NCBI RefSeq assembly: GCF_000144605.1
Contig: NC_014375.1
Location: 3,044,501 to 3,108,500, forward strand
Direction: 5' to 3'
DNA length: 64,000 bases
DNA from: Brevundimonas subvibrioides ATCC 15264
GTDB taxonomy: Bacteria > Pseudomonadota > Alphaproteobacteria > Caulobacterales > Caulobacteraceae
Shown: positions 57,474-64,000 of the stretch, one piece after another
How the letters are laid out: the number at the start of each line of letters is the position of its first letter
How positions within the stretch are numbered: position 1 is the stretch's first letter
Notes under the pieces: generated by a model
The model's input: only the letters and a program-made list of their open reading frames with translations
Told to the model about the DNA's origin: nothing
Database searches by the model: none
Made by a program: the position numbers and the translations under genes

Positions 57474-57535
57474 CGCAGGGTCCGGGTCTGGAAGGGCAGG
57501 GTCTGAATAGTCTGATTTCGAGCGGACGAAAAACA

Positions 57536-57562
57536 CCGTCCGACCCGTCCGACCCGTCCGAC
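57536..57562. repeat. Three tandem copies of CCGTCCGAC
   Basis: The 9-base unit CCGTCCGAC is repeated three times without error, 63 bp upstream of the pyrC start. A fourth degenerate unit (CTGTTCGGG) follows. It may be a replication-slippage tract or a binding-site array; nothing else supports a function. Confidence 0.7.
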
Positions 57563-57649
57563 CTGTTCGGGGCGAGGGTCAGCCGGTGCGTCGTCCTGAC
57601 CATTATAGATGAGGTGGAATACAGGGCTGAAAACTTTTCCGGAGATTGA

Positions 57650-57790
57650 TCCTCCCCTGCGCAGCGGGGGAGGGGGACCGCCGCGCGCTTGCGCAGGGGT
57701 AGAGGGAGCAACCCCAGACACAGCGCGTGTTTCCGCCCCCTCCACCACCCTTCGGGCGGTCTCCCTCCCCCGCAAAGTTGCGGGGGAGGG
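57650..57790. repeat. Palindromic intergenic repeat, copy D
   Basis: Contains hairpins at both ends: left CCTCCCC-TGCGCA-GCGGGGGAGG, and right CCCTCCCCCGCAA-AG-TTGCGGGGGAGGG (13-bp perfect stem, 57763-57790). The middle has GGGGACCGCC paired with GGCGGTCTCC and ACCCTTCGGGCGGT. It fills most of the 369-bp gap between the divergently placed pyrC start and the GT9 gene stop. It resembles copy B. Confidence 0.7.
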
Positions 57791-57842
57791 TCGTTGTCGA
57801 TGTGTCCAATAGCAGGGCCCGAAGCGGACACATCCGCGACCG

Positions 57843-58805
57843 TCAGCCCGCCTGTGTCTCCCGCGCCAGCAGCCCGCGCGCGGCGCGCAGGACGCGGTCG
57901 GCGGGCAGGCCCAGCATGTGGTGGATGTGCTGGTTCAGGCGCGGGTCGATGGCCTTGAACTCGTCCAGCGACCGTTCGCCGCGCAGGGAGACGCCCTTCC
58001 AAGGCCCGACGCGGGCGTCGTCGGACGGGCCGAAGACGCCGACGGAGGGCACGCCGGCCGCCACCGCCAGCTGGGTCCAGAGGGAGTCGGCCCCGACGTA
58101 GAGGCTGGCGCGCGACAGGGCAGCGGCGGTCTGGAGCCGCGTCAGCTTGCCCTGCAGCTCGATCACCCGGGTGCGCGGCACGGCCAGCCGGATGGTGTGG
58201 GCCAGGTCGCGGTCGGCCTCCTCGCCCACGATCATCAGACGCCCTCCGGCCAGGGGCCCGTCCGCCGCCAGAAGCGGTCCGGCGACCTTGGCATAGCGCT
58301 CGGCGGGCCAGCGGGTGCCGATCCAGTCGGTGCCGGGACCGACGGCCAGAATGGGCGCGGGGTCGGGTCCGATCAGGGCGTCGGCCGTGGCGCGCGTTTC
58401 CGCGCCGAAGAACAGACGGGGCGCGGGCACGTCGTCGAGCTGCAGCACGCGGGCGGCCGCCTCGACGGCATGCAGGCCGGGCTGGTCCGGGCCGCGCACG
58501 GCGCGCTTCAGGCGGCGCAGGCGTTCCGAGAATTTGGTGCCGCGCATGTCGACGACCAGGCCCCAGCGCGTGTCGCGCACCTGGTTCCACAGCCCCAGCC
58601 AGTCCCATCGCCCGGTCCGGTCCAGCACGATCAGCCGTTTCAGGCGCGGCGTGTCGGCGAACAGCGGGGCCGACGCGGCCGATCCGACGATGGTGAAGTC
58701 CGCCTCCGGCAGGCTGACGACCAGATAACTGAGGACGCCGGACGACAGGACGGCGGCCTCTGCGTCGGCCTCGGCGATGTACAGGATGGGAAAGCGGGCA
58801 CTCAT
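57843..58805 (-). CDS. Glycosyltransferase family 9 (heptosyltransferase-like)
   Basis: 320 aa. It has a GT-B fold with an N-terminal Rossmann part (ILYIAEADAEAAVLSSG, ADFTIVGSAASAPLFADTP, WGLVVDMRGTKFSERL) and a C-terminal donor-binding part (ILAVGPGTDWIGTRWPAERYAKVA; RASLYVGADSLWTQLAVAAGVPSVGVFGPSDDARVGPW). This pattern is typical of ADP-heptose:LPS transferases and relatives. Probably acts on lipopolysaccharide core at the inner face of the inner membrane. The ATG 58805 starts MSARFPILYIAEAD; the longer frame is discarded. Confidence 0.85.
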   Translation of the reverse strand: MSARFPILYIAEADAEAAVLSSGVLSYLVVSLPEADFTIVGSAASAPLFADTPRLKRLIVLDRTGRWDWLGLWNQVRDTRWGLVVDMRGTKFSERLRRLKRAVRGPDQPGLHAVEAAARVLQLDDVPAPRLFFGAETRATADALIGPDPAPILAVGPGTDWIGTRWPAERYAKVAGPLLAADGPLAGGRLMIVGEEADRDLAHTIRLAVPRTRVIELQGKLTRLQTAAALSRASLYVGADSLWTQLAVAAGVPSVGVFGPSDDARVGPWKGVSLRGERSLDEFKAIDPRLNQHIHHMLGLPADRVLRAARGLLARETQAG

Positions 58806-58901
58806 GGGTAGACCGTATACGGATTCTCTGCTCCTCCGCGCCACAGGGGTCGTATTCTTGCGACATCTGCGTAAGTTCGCCCTGAACGATCGGGGGATAC
58901 T

Positions 58902-59339
58902 GTGAAGGTTCGATCCGTCTGGGTGGCAAGCATCCTCTCCCTGCCGATAGTCGCGGCATCCACCGCCCCTGCGCCCCAAGTTACGCGAGAAGCGCCTCCC
59001 GGCGAGGGCGTCATCTGCGCTTGGGCCATCTACAGTCTGATCGAGGAGGTCGGCCGCCGCTGTGCACCAGAGCGCTTCCCGGAGAACCAGACGGAACTGC
59101 GCCGCACCGTTCAAAGACTGGACGACTACGTCCGGGCTAACTCAAAGCTGACGCCTGAGGAAATCGCACGGTTCAAAACAGAGCAGGCCAACGTCGGCGC
59201 ACCGGAAGCGGTGCTGTGCCAAGGTGACGCGCTGCAGATGTTCGAAAGTCTGGGTCAGACAAATCCGGTCGAGTTGAGCCGAGGTATAGATGCCTTGGTC
59301 GCTCGTCCCGGCACACCAACTTGGGGCACGTGCCTGTAG
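58902..59339 (+). CDS. Hypothetical exported protein
   Basis: 145 aa from GTG 58902, with GGGGG seven bases upstream. A signal peptide is present (VWVASILSLPIVAASTAPAPQ). The mature part has four Cys (GVICAWAIYSLIEEVGRRC, EAVLCQGDALQMF, TWGTCL), consistent with two disulfides, and is helical. The codon composition looks less GC-rich than neighbours, a possible sign of recent acquisition. I recognise no family. Confidence 0.7.
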   Translation: MKVRSVWVASILSLPIVAASTAPAPQVTREAPPGEGVICAWAIYSLIEEVGRRCAPERFPENQTELRRTVQRLDDYVRANSKLTPEEIARFKTEQANVGAPEAVLCQGDALQMFESLGQTNPVELSRGIDALVARPGTPTWGTCL

Positions 59340-59368
59340 AACGGCACCGCAGCCCCTATCTATATCCC

Positions 59369-60166
59369 ATGATCGATCACATCGCCCACCTGACCAGCCG
59401 CGCCCTGATCCGGGTGAGCGGGACCGATGCGAAACCCTTCCTGCACAATCTGCTGACCCAGGACGTGGAGACGATCGCCGACGGCGAGGTCCGGTTCGGG
59501 GCCATGCTGTCGCCCCCGGGGCGGTTGCTGTTCGACCTGTTCCTGTGGGGCGAGGCGGACGGCGTGGTTCTGGATGTCGCGGCGGACCGGCGCGCGGCCC
59601 TGATCCAGCGTCTGTCGATGTACAAACTGCGAGCCCAGGTCGAGATCGCGGCGGACGAGCGGCCCGCGCTGGCCAGCTGGCCGGGCGTGGCGGCAGGCTT
59701 CGTCGTCGATCCGCGCACGTCGGCGATGGGCGGACGGGCGATCGGAGATCACGTCCCCGACGCGACCGAGGCCGACCATGACGCGCATCGCCTGTCGGTC
59801 GGCGTGCCCGATCCGGCGGCGGACGCGGGCTCGGACCGGACCTACCCGATCGAGGCCAACTTCGACCTGCTGAACGGGATCGACTTCCAGAAGGGCTGTT
59901 TCGTCGGTCAGGAAACCACGTCGCGCATGAAGCGGCGGGGCGAGATCAAGAAGCGGATGCTGCCCCTGACCTTCGACGGTGCGGCGCCGGCGGCCGGCAC
60001 CGAGGTGCTGAACGGCGCGTTGCGGGCCGGCGAGGTCCTGACTGGCCGGGACGGCGCGGCCATGGCGCTGGTGCGGCTGGACCGTCTGGACGGGCCGCTG
60101 ATGGTCGAGGGACGGCCCGTGGCGGTTCTGTACCCCGAATGGATGACGCCGCTCAGCCAAGGCTGA
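59369..60166 (+). CDS. ygfZ: YgfZ/GcvT-domain folate-binding Fe-S maintenance protein
   Basis: 265 aa. The YgfZ signature KGCFVGQE is at 175-182, preceded by IEANFDLLNGIDFQ, and the N-terminal GcvT-like part is present (HNLLTQDVETIADGEVRFGAMLSPPGRLLFDLF). YgfZ uses tetrahydrofolate and its signature Cys to help repair or mature Fe-S enzymes. The ATG at 59369 fits the family start (MIDHIAHLTSRALIRVSG); upstream in-frame codons overlap the preceding gene. Confidence 0.92.
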   Translation: MIDHIAHLTSRALIRVSGTDAKPFLHNLLTQDVETIADGEVRFGAMLSPPGRLLFDLFLWGEADGVVLDVAADRRAALIQRLSMYKLRAQVEIAADERPALASWPGVAAGFVVDPRTSAMGGRAIGDHVPDATEADHDAHRLSVGVPDPAADAGSDRTYPIEANFDLLNGIDFQKGCFVGQETTSRMKRRGEIKKRMLPLTFDGAAPAAGTEVLNGALRAGEVLTGRDGAAMALVRLDRLDGPLMVEGRPVAVLYPEWMTPLSQG

Positions 60167-60184
60167 ATTCCGCAGCCTTGGCTG
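60154..60184 (+). terminator. Hairpin at the ygfZ 3' end
   Basis: CAGCCAAGGCTG-AATTCCG-CAGCCTTGGCTG is a perfect 12-bp stem that includes the ygfZ stop codon. Only a short T-run (GAAGTTTTGCG) follows about eight bases later, so termination may be partial. Confidence 0.55.
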
Positions 60185-60280
60185 AACTGTGAAGTTTTGC
60201 GTTTTCAACGGTCAAGCTGAAGCCGGCGGCGGTCTCAAGAGTACCTGTCCCCGGAAGCGGCATCGCCCGGAGGAACACCC

Positions 60281-61258
60281 ATGTCCAAGACCGATCTCAT
60301 CATGAACCAGCTCGATAAGCGGGTTGAGACGCGCAACGAGCGGCGCAAATTTTTCAAGACCGCCGGTGGCTTTGCCGTCGGTGCCACAGCCGGTGCCGTC
60401 CTGGGGGCTTGCTCCAGCAACAGCGACACAGCGATCGCGCAAGCGCCGCCCGCCGGTGCCGCCAACCTCGACGTCGAAATCCTGAACTTCGCGCTCCAGC
60501 TCGAGTATCTGGAGGCCCAGTTCTATTCCTATGCCGCCTTCGGCACCGGCCTGCCGCAAAGCTCGTTGAGCGGGACGGGAACCCAGGGCGCTGTCATCGG
60601 CGGAACGCAGGTGAACTTCAGCGACCCGCTGGTCCGCCGATACGCCAACGAAATCGCGGCCGACGAAGTCGCCCACGTCAACTTCCTGCGGACCGCCCTG
60701 GGCAACGCAGCGGTGGCCCAGCCTGTCATCGACGTCGGCGGCACGAACCCGAACGGTGCCTTCTCGCAGGCCGCGCGGGCCGCAGGTCTGGTGGGTCCCG
60801 GCCAGGCCTTCAACCCCTACGCAGACGACAACAGCTTCCTGCTCGGCGCCTTCATCTTCGAAGACGTCGGTGTGTCGCTCTACAAGGGCGCCTCGCCCCT
60901 GGTCACCAGCAAGGTCTTCCTCGAAGCCGCGGCCGGACTGCTGGCTGTCGAGGCCTACCATGCCGGTCTGGTGCGCACGGTGCTCACCGCCAAGGGGCTG
61001 GAAATGCCGACCCTGGCGATTTCCAATGCGCGTGACTCGCTGGACGGCACATCCGACCTCGATCAGGGCATCACCGCCACGGGCACGGGCAACGCCGCCG
61101 CCTCCAACATCGTCCCGACGGATTCGAACGGGCTGGCCTACAGCCGCTCCGTCCAGCAGGGCCTGAACATCGTCTATCTGACGCCGGGCGCCGGCATCAA
61201 TCGCGGCGGCTTCTTCCCCAACGGCCTGAACGGCCCGACCGGGTTCATCACCACCTGA
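60281..61258 (+). CDS. Exported ferritin-like domain protein
   Basis: 325 aa. The N-terminus carries a twin-arginine signal (NERRKFFKTAGG) ending near VLGACSSN, where Cys44 could be lipidated. The rest is a ferritin-like four-helix region: VEILNFALQLEYLEAQFYSYAAFG, YANEIAADEVAHVNFLRTAL, FIFEDVGVSLYKGAS and GLLAVEAYHAGLVRTVLTAKG, with Glu and His residues at the spacing of a diiron site. It resembles desiccation-related PCC13-62-type proteins. Possibly an oxidative-stress protein in the periplasm. Start ATG 60281 with GGAGG seven bases upstream; followed by an intrinsic terminator. Confidence 0.87.
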   Translation: MSKTDLIMNQLDKRVETRNERRKFFKTAGGFAVGATAGAVLGACSSNSDTAIAQAPPAGAANLDVEILNFALQLEYLEAQFYSYAAFGTGLPQSSLSGTGTQGAVIGGTQVNFSDPLVRRYANEIAADEVAHVNFLRTALGNAAVAQPVIDVGGTNPNGAFSQAARAAGLVGPGQAFNPYADDNSFLLGAFIFEDVGVSLYKGASPLVTSKVFLEAAAGLLAVEAYHAGLVRTVLTAKGLEMPTLAISNARDSLDGTSDLDQGITATGTGNAAASNIVPTDSNGLAYSRSVQQGLNIVYLTPGAGINRGGFFPNGLNGPTGFITT

Positions 61259-61286
61259 CCGCAAGCGACCTGCTGCAAGGCAATCA

Positions 61287-61318
61287 ACCCGCCGGCTCGA
61301 AAGGGCCGGCGGGTTTTT
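61287..61318 (+). terminator. Intrinsic terminator of the ferritin-like gene
   Basis: ACCCGCCGGC-TCGAAAGG-GCCGGCGGGT forms a perfect 10-bp stem and is followed by TTTTT on the plus strand, 28 bp past the stop codon. Confidence 0.9.
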
Positions 61319-61325
61319 CGCTGCC

Positions 61326-62003
61326 TCAATCGTCCTCGTCCCGACGCAAACCGGGAAAGAAACCGTCGATGCTCGAGAAGATCTCGATGCTGACGTCGAC
61401 CCCGCAGTCGGACACCGGGCCGGCGTCCTCGCACGCGGGCCTGACCGCTCCACCCGGCCGCTGGCGACGGGCCACGTCGGCCTCAAGCTGCCGGGCCCCC
61501 TGCCGCTCGAGGCGCCGGTCGCGGCGCGCGTCGCCCGAGCCGTGGATCGGCGTGGCGTCCCGGATCATGCGGCTGGCGCACGCCTCACCTTCAACGCCGG
61601 ACAGGCCATCACGCGTGGGCGAGCAGTCGAGACGCGCGCGCAGACTCCGGGCGATCCGGTCCCGGAGATCCAGCGCGCCGGCGGCGGACGGGGACGTGGG
61701 AGCGGCGGCGACAACCGCCCGTCCCTCGGCGGTGTCCGCCAGGGTCGGCAACCGCGCGGTTGGCGAGGACACGGACGGATTGGCGATCGGCGCGGCACCA
61801 TCGGGTCGGGCCGCCCTGGCCCAGGCCCCGGCGCGGGTGACGGGCCAAGGGTCCAGCGACAGCCAGATGGCCGGATCGGGCGGACTGACGGCGCGCGGCG
61901 TGTCGGACCCGAAGTCGCTGCCGAGGCTGAGCATGCTCAAGACCAGACCGTTGAGCGCCAACGCGCCGGTGCCGGCGAGGATCTGTCGGCCGCGCGGCGT
62001 CAC
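61326..62003 (-). CDS. Hypothetical membrane-anchored protein
   Basis: 225 aa from GTG 62003. One N-terminal hydrophobic segment (ILAGTGALALNGLVLSMLSL) could be a signal anchor. The remainder is Arg/Pro-rich with four Cys (RLDCSPTRDG, GEACASRM, PACEDAGPVSDCGVD). No family is recognised. It is convergent with the ferritin-like gene, and its coding status rests on length and a plausible anchor. Confidence 0.6.
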   Translation of the reverse strand: MTPRGRQILAGTGALALNGLVLSMLSLGSDFGSDTPRAVSPPDPAIWLSLDPWPVTRAGAWARAARPDGAAPIANPSVSSPTARLPTLADTAEGRAVVAAAPTSPSAAGALDLRDRIARSLRARLDCSPTRDGLSGVEGEACASRMIRDATPIHGSGDARRDRRLERQGARQLEADVARRQRPGGAVRPACEDAGPVSDCGVDVSIEIFSSIDGFFPGLRRDEDD

Positions 62004-62132
62004 ATCGCACCTGGCGCGCGGGCACTCAGCATGGTGGATCCCTGGTTGAACCGGCGTCGCAGATCCACCTATTGGCGCGGGTCAATGGGACTTTATTCGG
62101 GCGCGAGCGCATGCGTCGCTTAAGCTCGGCCC

Positions 62133-62720
62133 ATGCGCGAATCACCGACACGCTGCGCCTGGTGCGGGACCGACCCGCTGTACGTCGCCTATCACGACAC
62201 CGAATGGGGCGTGCCGGAGTACGACGCCCGGGCGCTGTGGGAGAAGCTGGTGCTGGACGGGTTCCAGGCGGGGCTGGCCTGGATCACCATCCTGAAGAAG
62301 CGCGAGGCGTTCCGGGCGGCGTTCGACGGGTTCGATCCCGACCGGGTCGCGGCCTATGGCGCGGCCGACCGGGCGCGGCTGATGGCCGATGCGGGCATCG
62401 TGCGGTCCGGGGCCAAGATCGACGCGACCATCCGGGGGGCCCGAGTCTTCGTCGAGATGCGCGACCGGGGCGAGGACTTCTCCGCCTGGCTGTGGTCGTT
62501 CGTGGACGGGAAGCCGGTCCAGAACGCCTGGGCGGACAGCGCCGCGCGGCCGACCCAGACGGAGCAGTCGTTGGCGATGGCCAAGGCCCTGAAGGCGCGC
62601 GGGTTCGGGTTTTGCGGGCCCGTGATCGCCTATGCCTTCATGCAGGCCACCGGCATGGTGAACGATCACGGGGTGGAATGCTTCCGCCACGCCGAGGTCC
62701 GGGTTAGGACCGGGTCGTGA
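62133..62720 (+). CDS. tag: DNA-3-methyladenine glycosylase I
   Basis: 195 aa. The TAG signature is complete: [21 protein letters not shown] (zinc Cys8 and His21), [30 protein letters not shown], and the C-terminal zinc part [12 protein letters not shown]. It excises 3-methyladenine from alkylated DNA. ATG 62133. Its stop overlaps the rnhB GTG (GTGA). Confidence 0.95.
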   Translation: MRESPTRCAWCGTDPLYVAYHDTEWGVPEYDARALWEKLVLDGFQAGLAWITILKKREAFRAAFDGFDPDRVAAYGAADRARLMADAGIVRSGAKIDATIRGARVFVEMRDRGEDFSAWLWSFVDGKPVQNAWADSAARPTQTEQSLAMAKALKARGFGFCGPVIAYAFMQATGMVNDHGVECFRHAEVRVRTGS

Positions 62721-63358
62721 AGTCCCCTGCCCCCAAACCCGCGCGCGCCTTCCCGACGATGGCGCTGGAGACCCTGCTGGCGAGCCGCGTCGGTGGGCGG
62801 GTCTGCGGCGTGGACGAGGCCGGGCGCGGGCCGTGGGCGGGTCCGGTCTCGGCGGCGGCCGTGATCCTGAACGCCGACGACCTGCCCGTCGGCATCGACG
62901 ACTCCAAGGCGCTGACGGCCGCGCGACGCGAGGCGCTGGAGATCGAGATCAAGGCCCGGGCCGTGGCCTGGGGCGTCGGCTTCGCCTCGGTCGAGGAGAT
63001 CGACGCGCTGAATATCCTGCATGCCACGGGGCTGGCCATGTGCCGGGCGATCGAGGCGCTATCTGTCAGCCCCGTCGCGGCCCTGGTCGACGGGAACTAC
63101 CGGTTCAGACTGCCGTGCGACGTGGAGACGGTGGTGGGCGGCGACGGGCTGTCGCTGTCGATCGCGGCGGCCTCGATCCTGGCCAAGACGGCGCGGGACC
63201 GGTTGATGATCGAGATGGACGACCTGTATCCCGGCTACGGCTTCGCCGGGCACAAGGGCTACAATGCGCCGGTGCATTCGCAGGCGCTGCAGACAATGGG
63301 CCCCTGCCCCATCCACCGGCGGACCTGGGCCCCGATCCGGGCGCTGCTGGAGGCCTGA
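62717..63358 (+). CDS. rnhB: Ribonuclease HII
   Basis: 213 aa. Catalytic carboxylates: Asp33-Glu34 ([14 protein letters not shown]), Asp125 (ALVDGNYRF) and Asp160 ([13 protein letters not shown]). The C-terminal [18 protein letters not shown] and PIHRRTW are family features. It removes ribonucleotides and RNA primers from DNA. The GTG start overlaps tag by four bases, so both DNA-repair genes form an operon. Confidence 0.95.
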   Translation: MKSPAPKPARAFPTMALETLLASRVGGRVCGVDEAGRGPWAGPVSAAAVILNADDLPVGIDDSKALTAARREALEIEIKARAVAWGVGFASVEEIDALNILHATGLAMCRAIEALSVSPVAALVDGNYRFRLPCDVETVVGGDGLSLSIAAASILAKTARDRLMIEMDDLYPGYGFAGHKGYNAPVHSQALQTMGPCPIHRRTWAPIRALLEA

Positions 63359-63362
63359 GGCC

Positions 63363-63710
63363 TCAGACCGACAGGAGGCCGCCCAGCAGGGCTCCCATCA
63401 CGGCGGCGACGCAGCCTCCAACCAGGAAGGTGAACCAGCCCGCGGGCGCGTCCGGCGACGGCGGCGGGGCGGCCCGATAGATCCGGGTCGGCAGGATGGC
63501 CTCGGCGCGGACCAGGAAGTCGTTGGCGGGACGACCGTCGAAGCGGGTGGCGGCCGGCGCGCGCCAGGCGGCCGTCTGGTAGGCCTCCGTCACCGTCCGG
63601 GCCGACGGGGGCGGCGCAGGCGTGTGGAGCGGACCCGAGAAGACGCCGGGAAAGGCGTCGCGCGTCGGCGTCGCATCCTCGCTCGGGCCTTCGGAAATGG
63701 TCACGATCAC
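63363..63710 (-). CDS. Hypothetical protein with C-terminal membrane helix
   Basis: 115 aa from GTG 63710 (GTG 63704 also possible). The first 90 residues are Pro/Ala/Thr-rich and mostly disordered; the end is one strong membrane helix (WFTFLVGGCVAAVMGALLGGLLSV), giving a tail-anchored topology. No family is recognised. It starts 48 bp after the partial methylase gene on the same strand. Confidence 0.65.
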   Translation of the reverse strand: MIVTISEGPSEDATPTRDAFPGVFSGPLHTPAPPPSARTVTEAYQTAAWRAPAATRFDGRPANDFLVRAEAILPTRIYRAAPPPSPDAPAGWFTFLVGGCVAAVMGALLGGLLSV

Positions 63711-63758
63711 GCCTCGCCGGGTCAGGGACGGCCATAGAGACTCGCGGGCGTTAACGGG

Positions 63759-64000
63759 TCAAGCCGCCAGCGCCGAGGGCCGGTCCGAGACCACGAACAG
63801 ATATTCGACGTTGCGCAGCCGCCCCACGGCCCCGACCTTCTCGCCCTTGCGGTTATGGATGCCGATGCGGGCGCCGACGTAGCGGGGGCGGGGGATCTCG
63901 ATCACCTGCACCGACCCGCGCACCGAGAGCATGGCGACCAGCTGATCGCGGCTCAGATAGCCCTCGTCGTTGAAGGAGACGATCAGGTGCGGGGCGCGGA
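63759..64000 (-). CDS. Probable adenine-specific DNA methylase (D12 class), C-terminal part
   Basis: The gene enters from the right edge; the last 80 or so residues are visible. LIVSFNDEGYLSRDQLVAML, then IPRPRYVGARIGIHN and RLRNVEYLFVVSDRP match the C-terminal pattern of D12-class (Dam-like) adenine methylases, where S-[FY]-N-[ND]-E-G and EYLF are conserved. The methylation target and the N-terminal SAM-binding part are outside the window, so solitary versus restriction-modification status is unknown. Confidence 0.6.
   Translation of the reverse strand, partial: RAPHLIVSFNDEGYLSRDQLVAMLSVRGSVQVIEIPRPRYVGARIGIHNRKGEKVGAVGRLRNVEYLFVVSDRPSALAA

Overview
The window is a very GC-rich alphaproteobacterial chromosome segment. 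It carries a set of genes typical of Caulobacterales: a GapR-type nucleoid protein, a TacA-like sigma-54 response regulator, the CckA hybrid kinase, CdnL/CarD, split flagellar export clusters (flgBC-fliE, fliOP, fliQR-flhB) with CtrA-like boxes, and two large TonB-type outer-membrane proteins. Brevundimonas or a close relative is the best guess. The genus is inferred from gene content, not measured.

Layout. 1-6 kb: end of an aa3 oxidase subunit IV gene, an M3 oligopeptidase, DUF1203 and DUF4153 genes, and tacA. 6-13 kb: a TonB-type outer-membrane protein with a glycine-rich insert, a divergent aldo/keto reductase-TetR pair, and a beta-lactamase-family lipoprotein. 13-20 kb: gapR, rpmJ, a small lipoprotein, and a dgt-SPOR-nagZ-scpA-scpB operon divergent from erpA. 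20-27 kb: flgB-flgC-fliE divergent from fliO-fliP, then HU, a large TPR protein and a DUF983 protein. 27-28.5 kb: a cytochrome c lipoprotein and a quinone-reductase operon, each preceded by a FixK/FNR box. 28.6-38 kb: dctD-dctB divergent from dctA, a TonB receptor and a secreted alpha/beta hydrolase. 38-45 kb: a deacetylase-fold enzyme, a 2H phosphoesterase, tRNA-Arg(CCT), an ABA4-like membrane protein, an SUV3-like helicase with an S4 protein, a YceI protein, a 7Fe ferredoxin and cdnL. 45-51 kb: cckA, a photolyase-like protein with an unusual domain order, and flhB-fliR-fliQ. 51-55.4 kb: an acyltransferase, a VOC protein, and a tightly overlapping three-gene operon of a StlD/DarB-type ketosynthase, a heme-oxygenase-fold putative diiron oxidase and an unrecognised protein. 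55-64 kb: tyrA and pyrC, a GT9 glycosyltransferase, ygfZ, a Tat-exported ferritin-like protein, tag and rnhB, and the end of a probable adenine DNA methylase.

Four observations stand out. (1) The ketosynthase/oxidase/unknown operon looks like a small undescribed biosynthetic cassette. (2) A 151-bp palindromic intergenic repeat lies inside the open 5' part of fliP and adds about 50 basic residues before its signal peptide; related elements lie at 19.7, 20.4 and 57.7 kb. (3) Two near-perfect TTGAC-N4-GTCAA boxes mark a local low-oxygen regulon. (4) dctBD-dctA, a TonB receptor and a secreted hydrolase form a possible uptake module. No insertion sequence, prophage or CRISPR array was seen.
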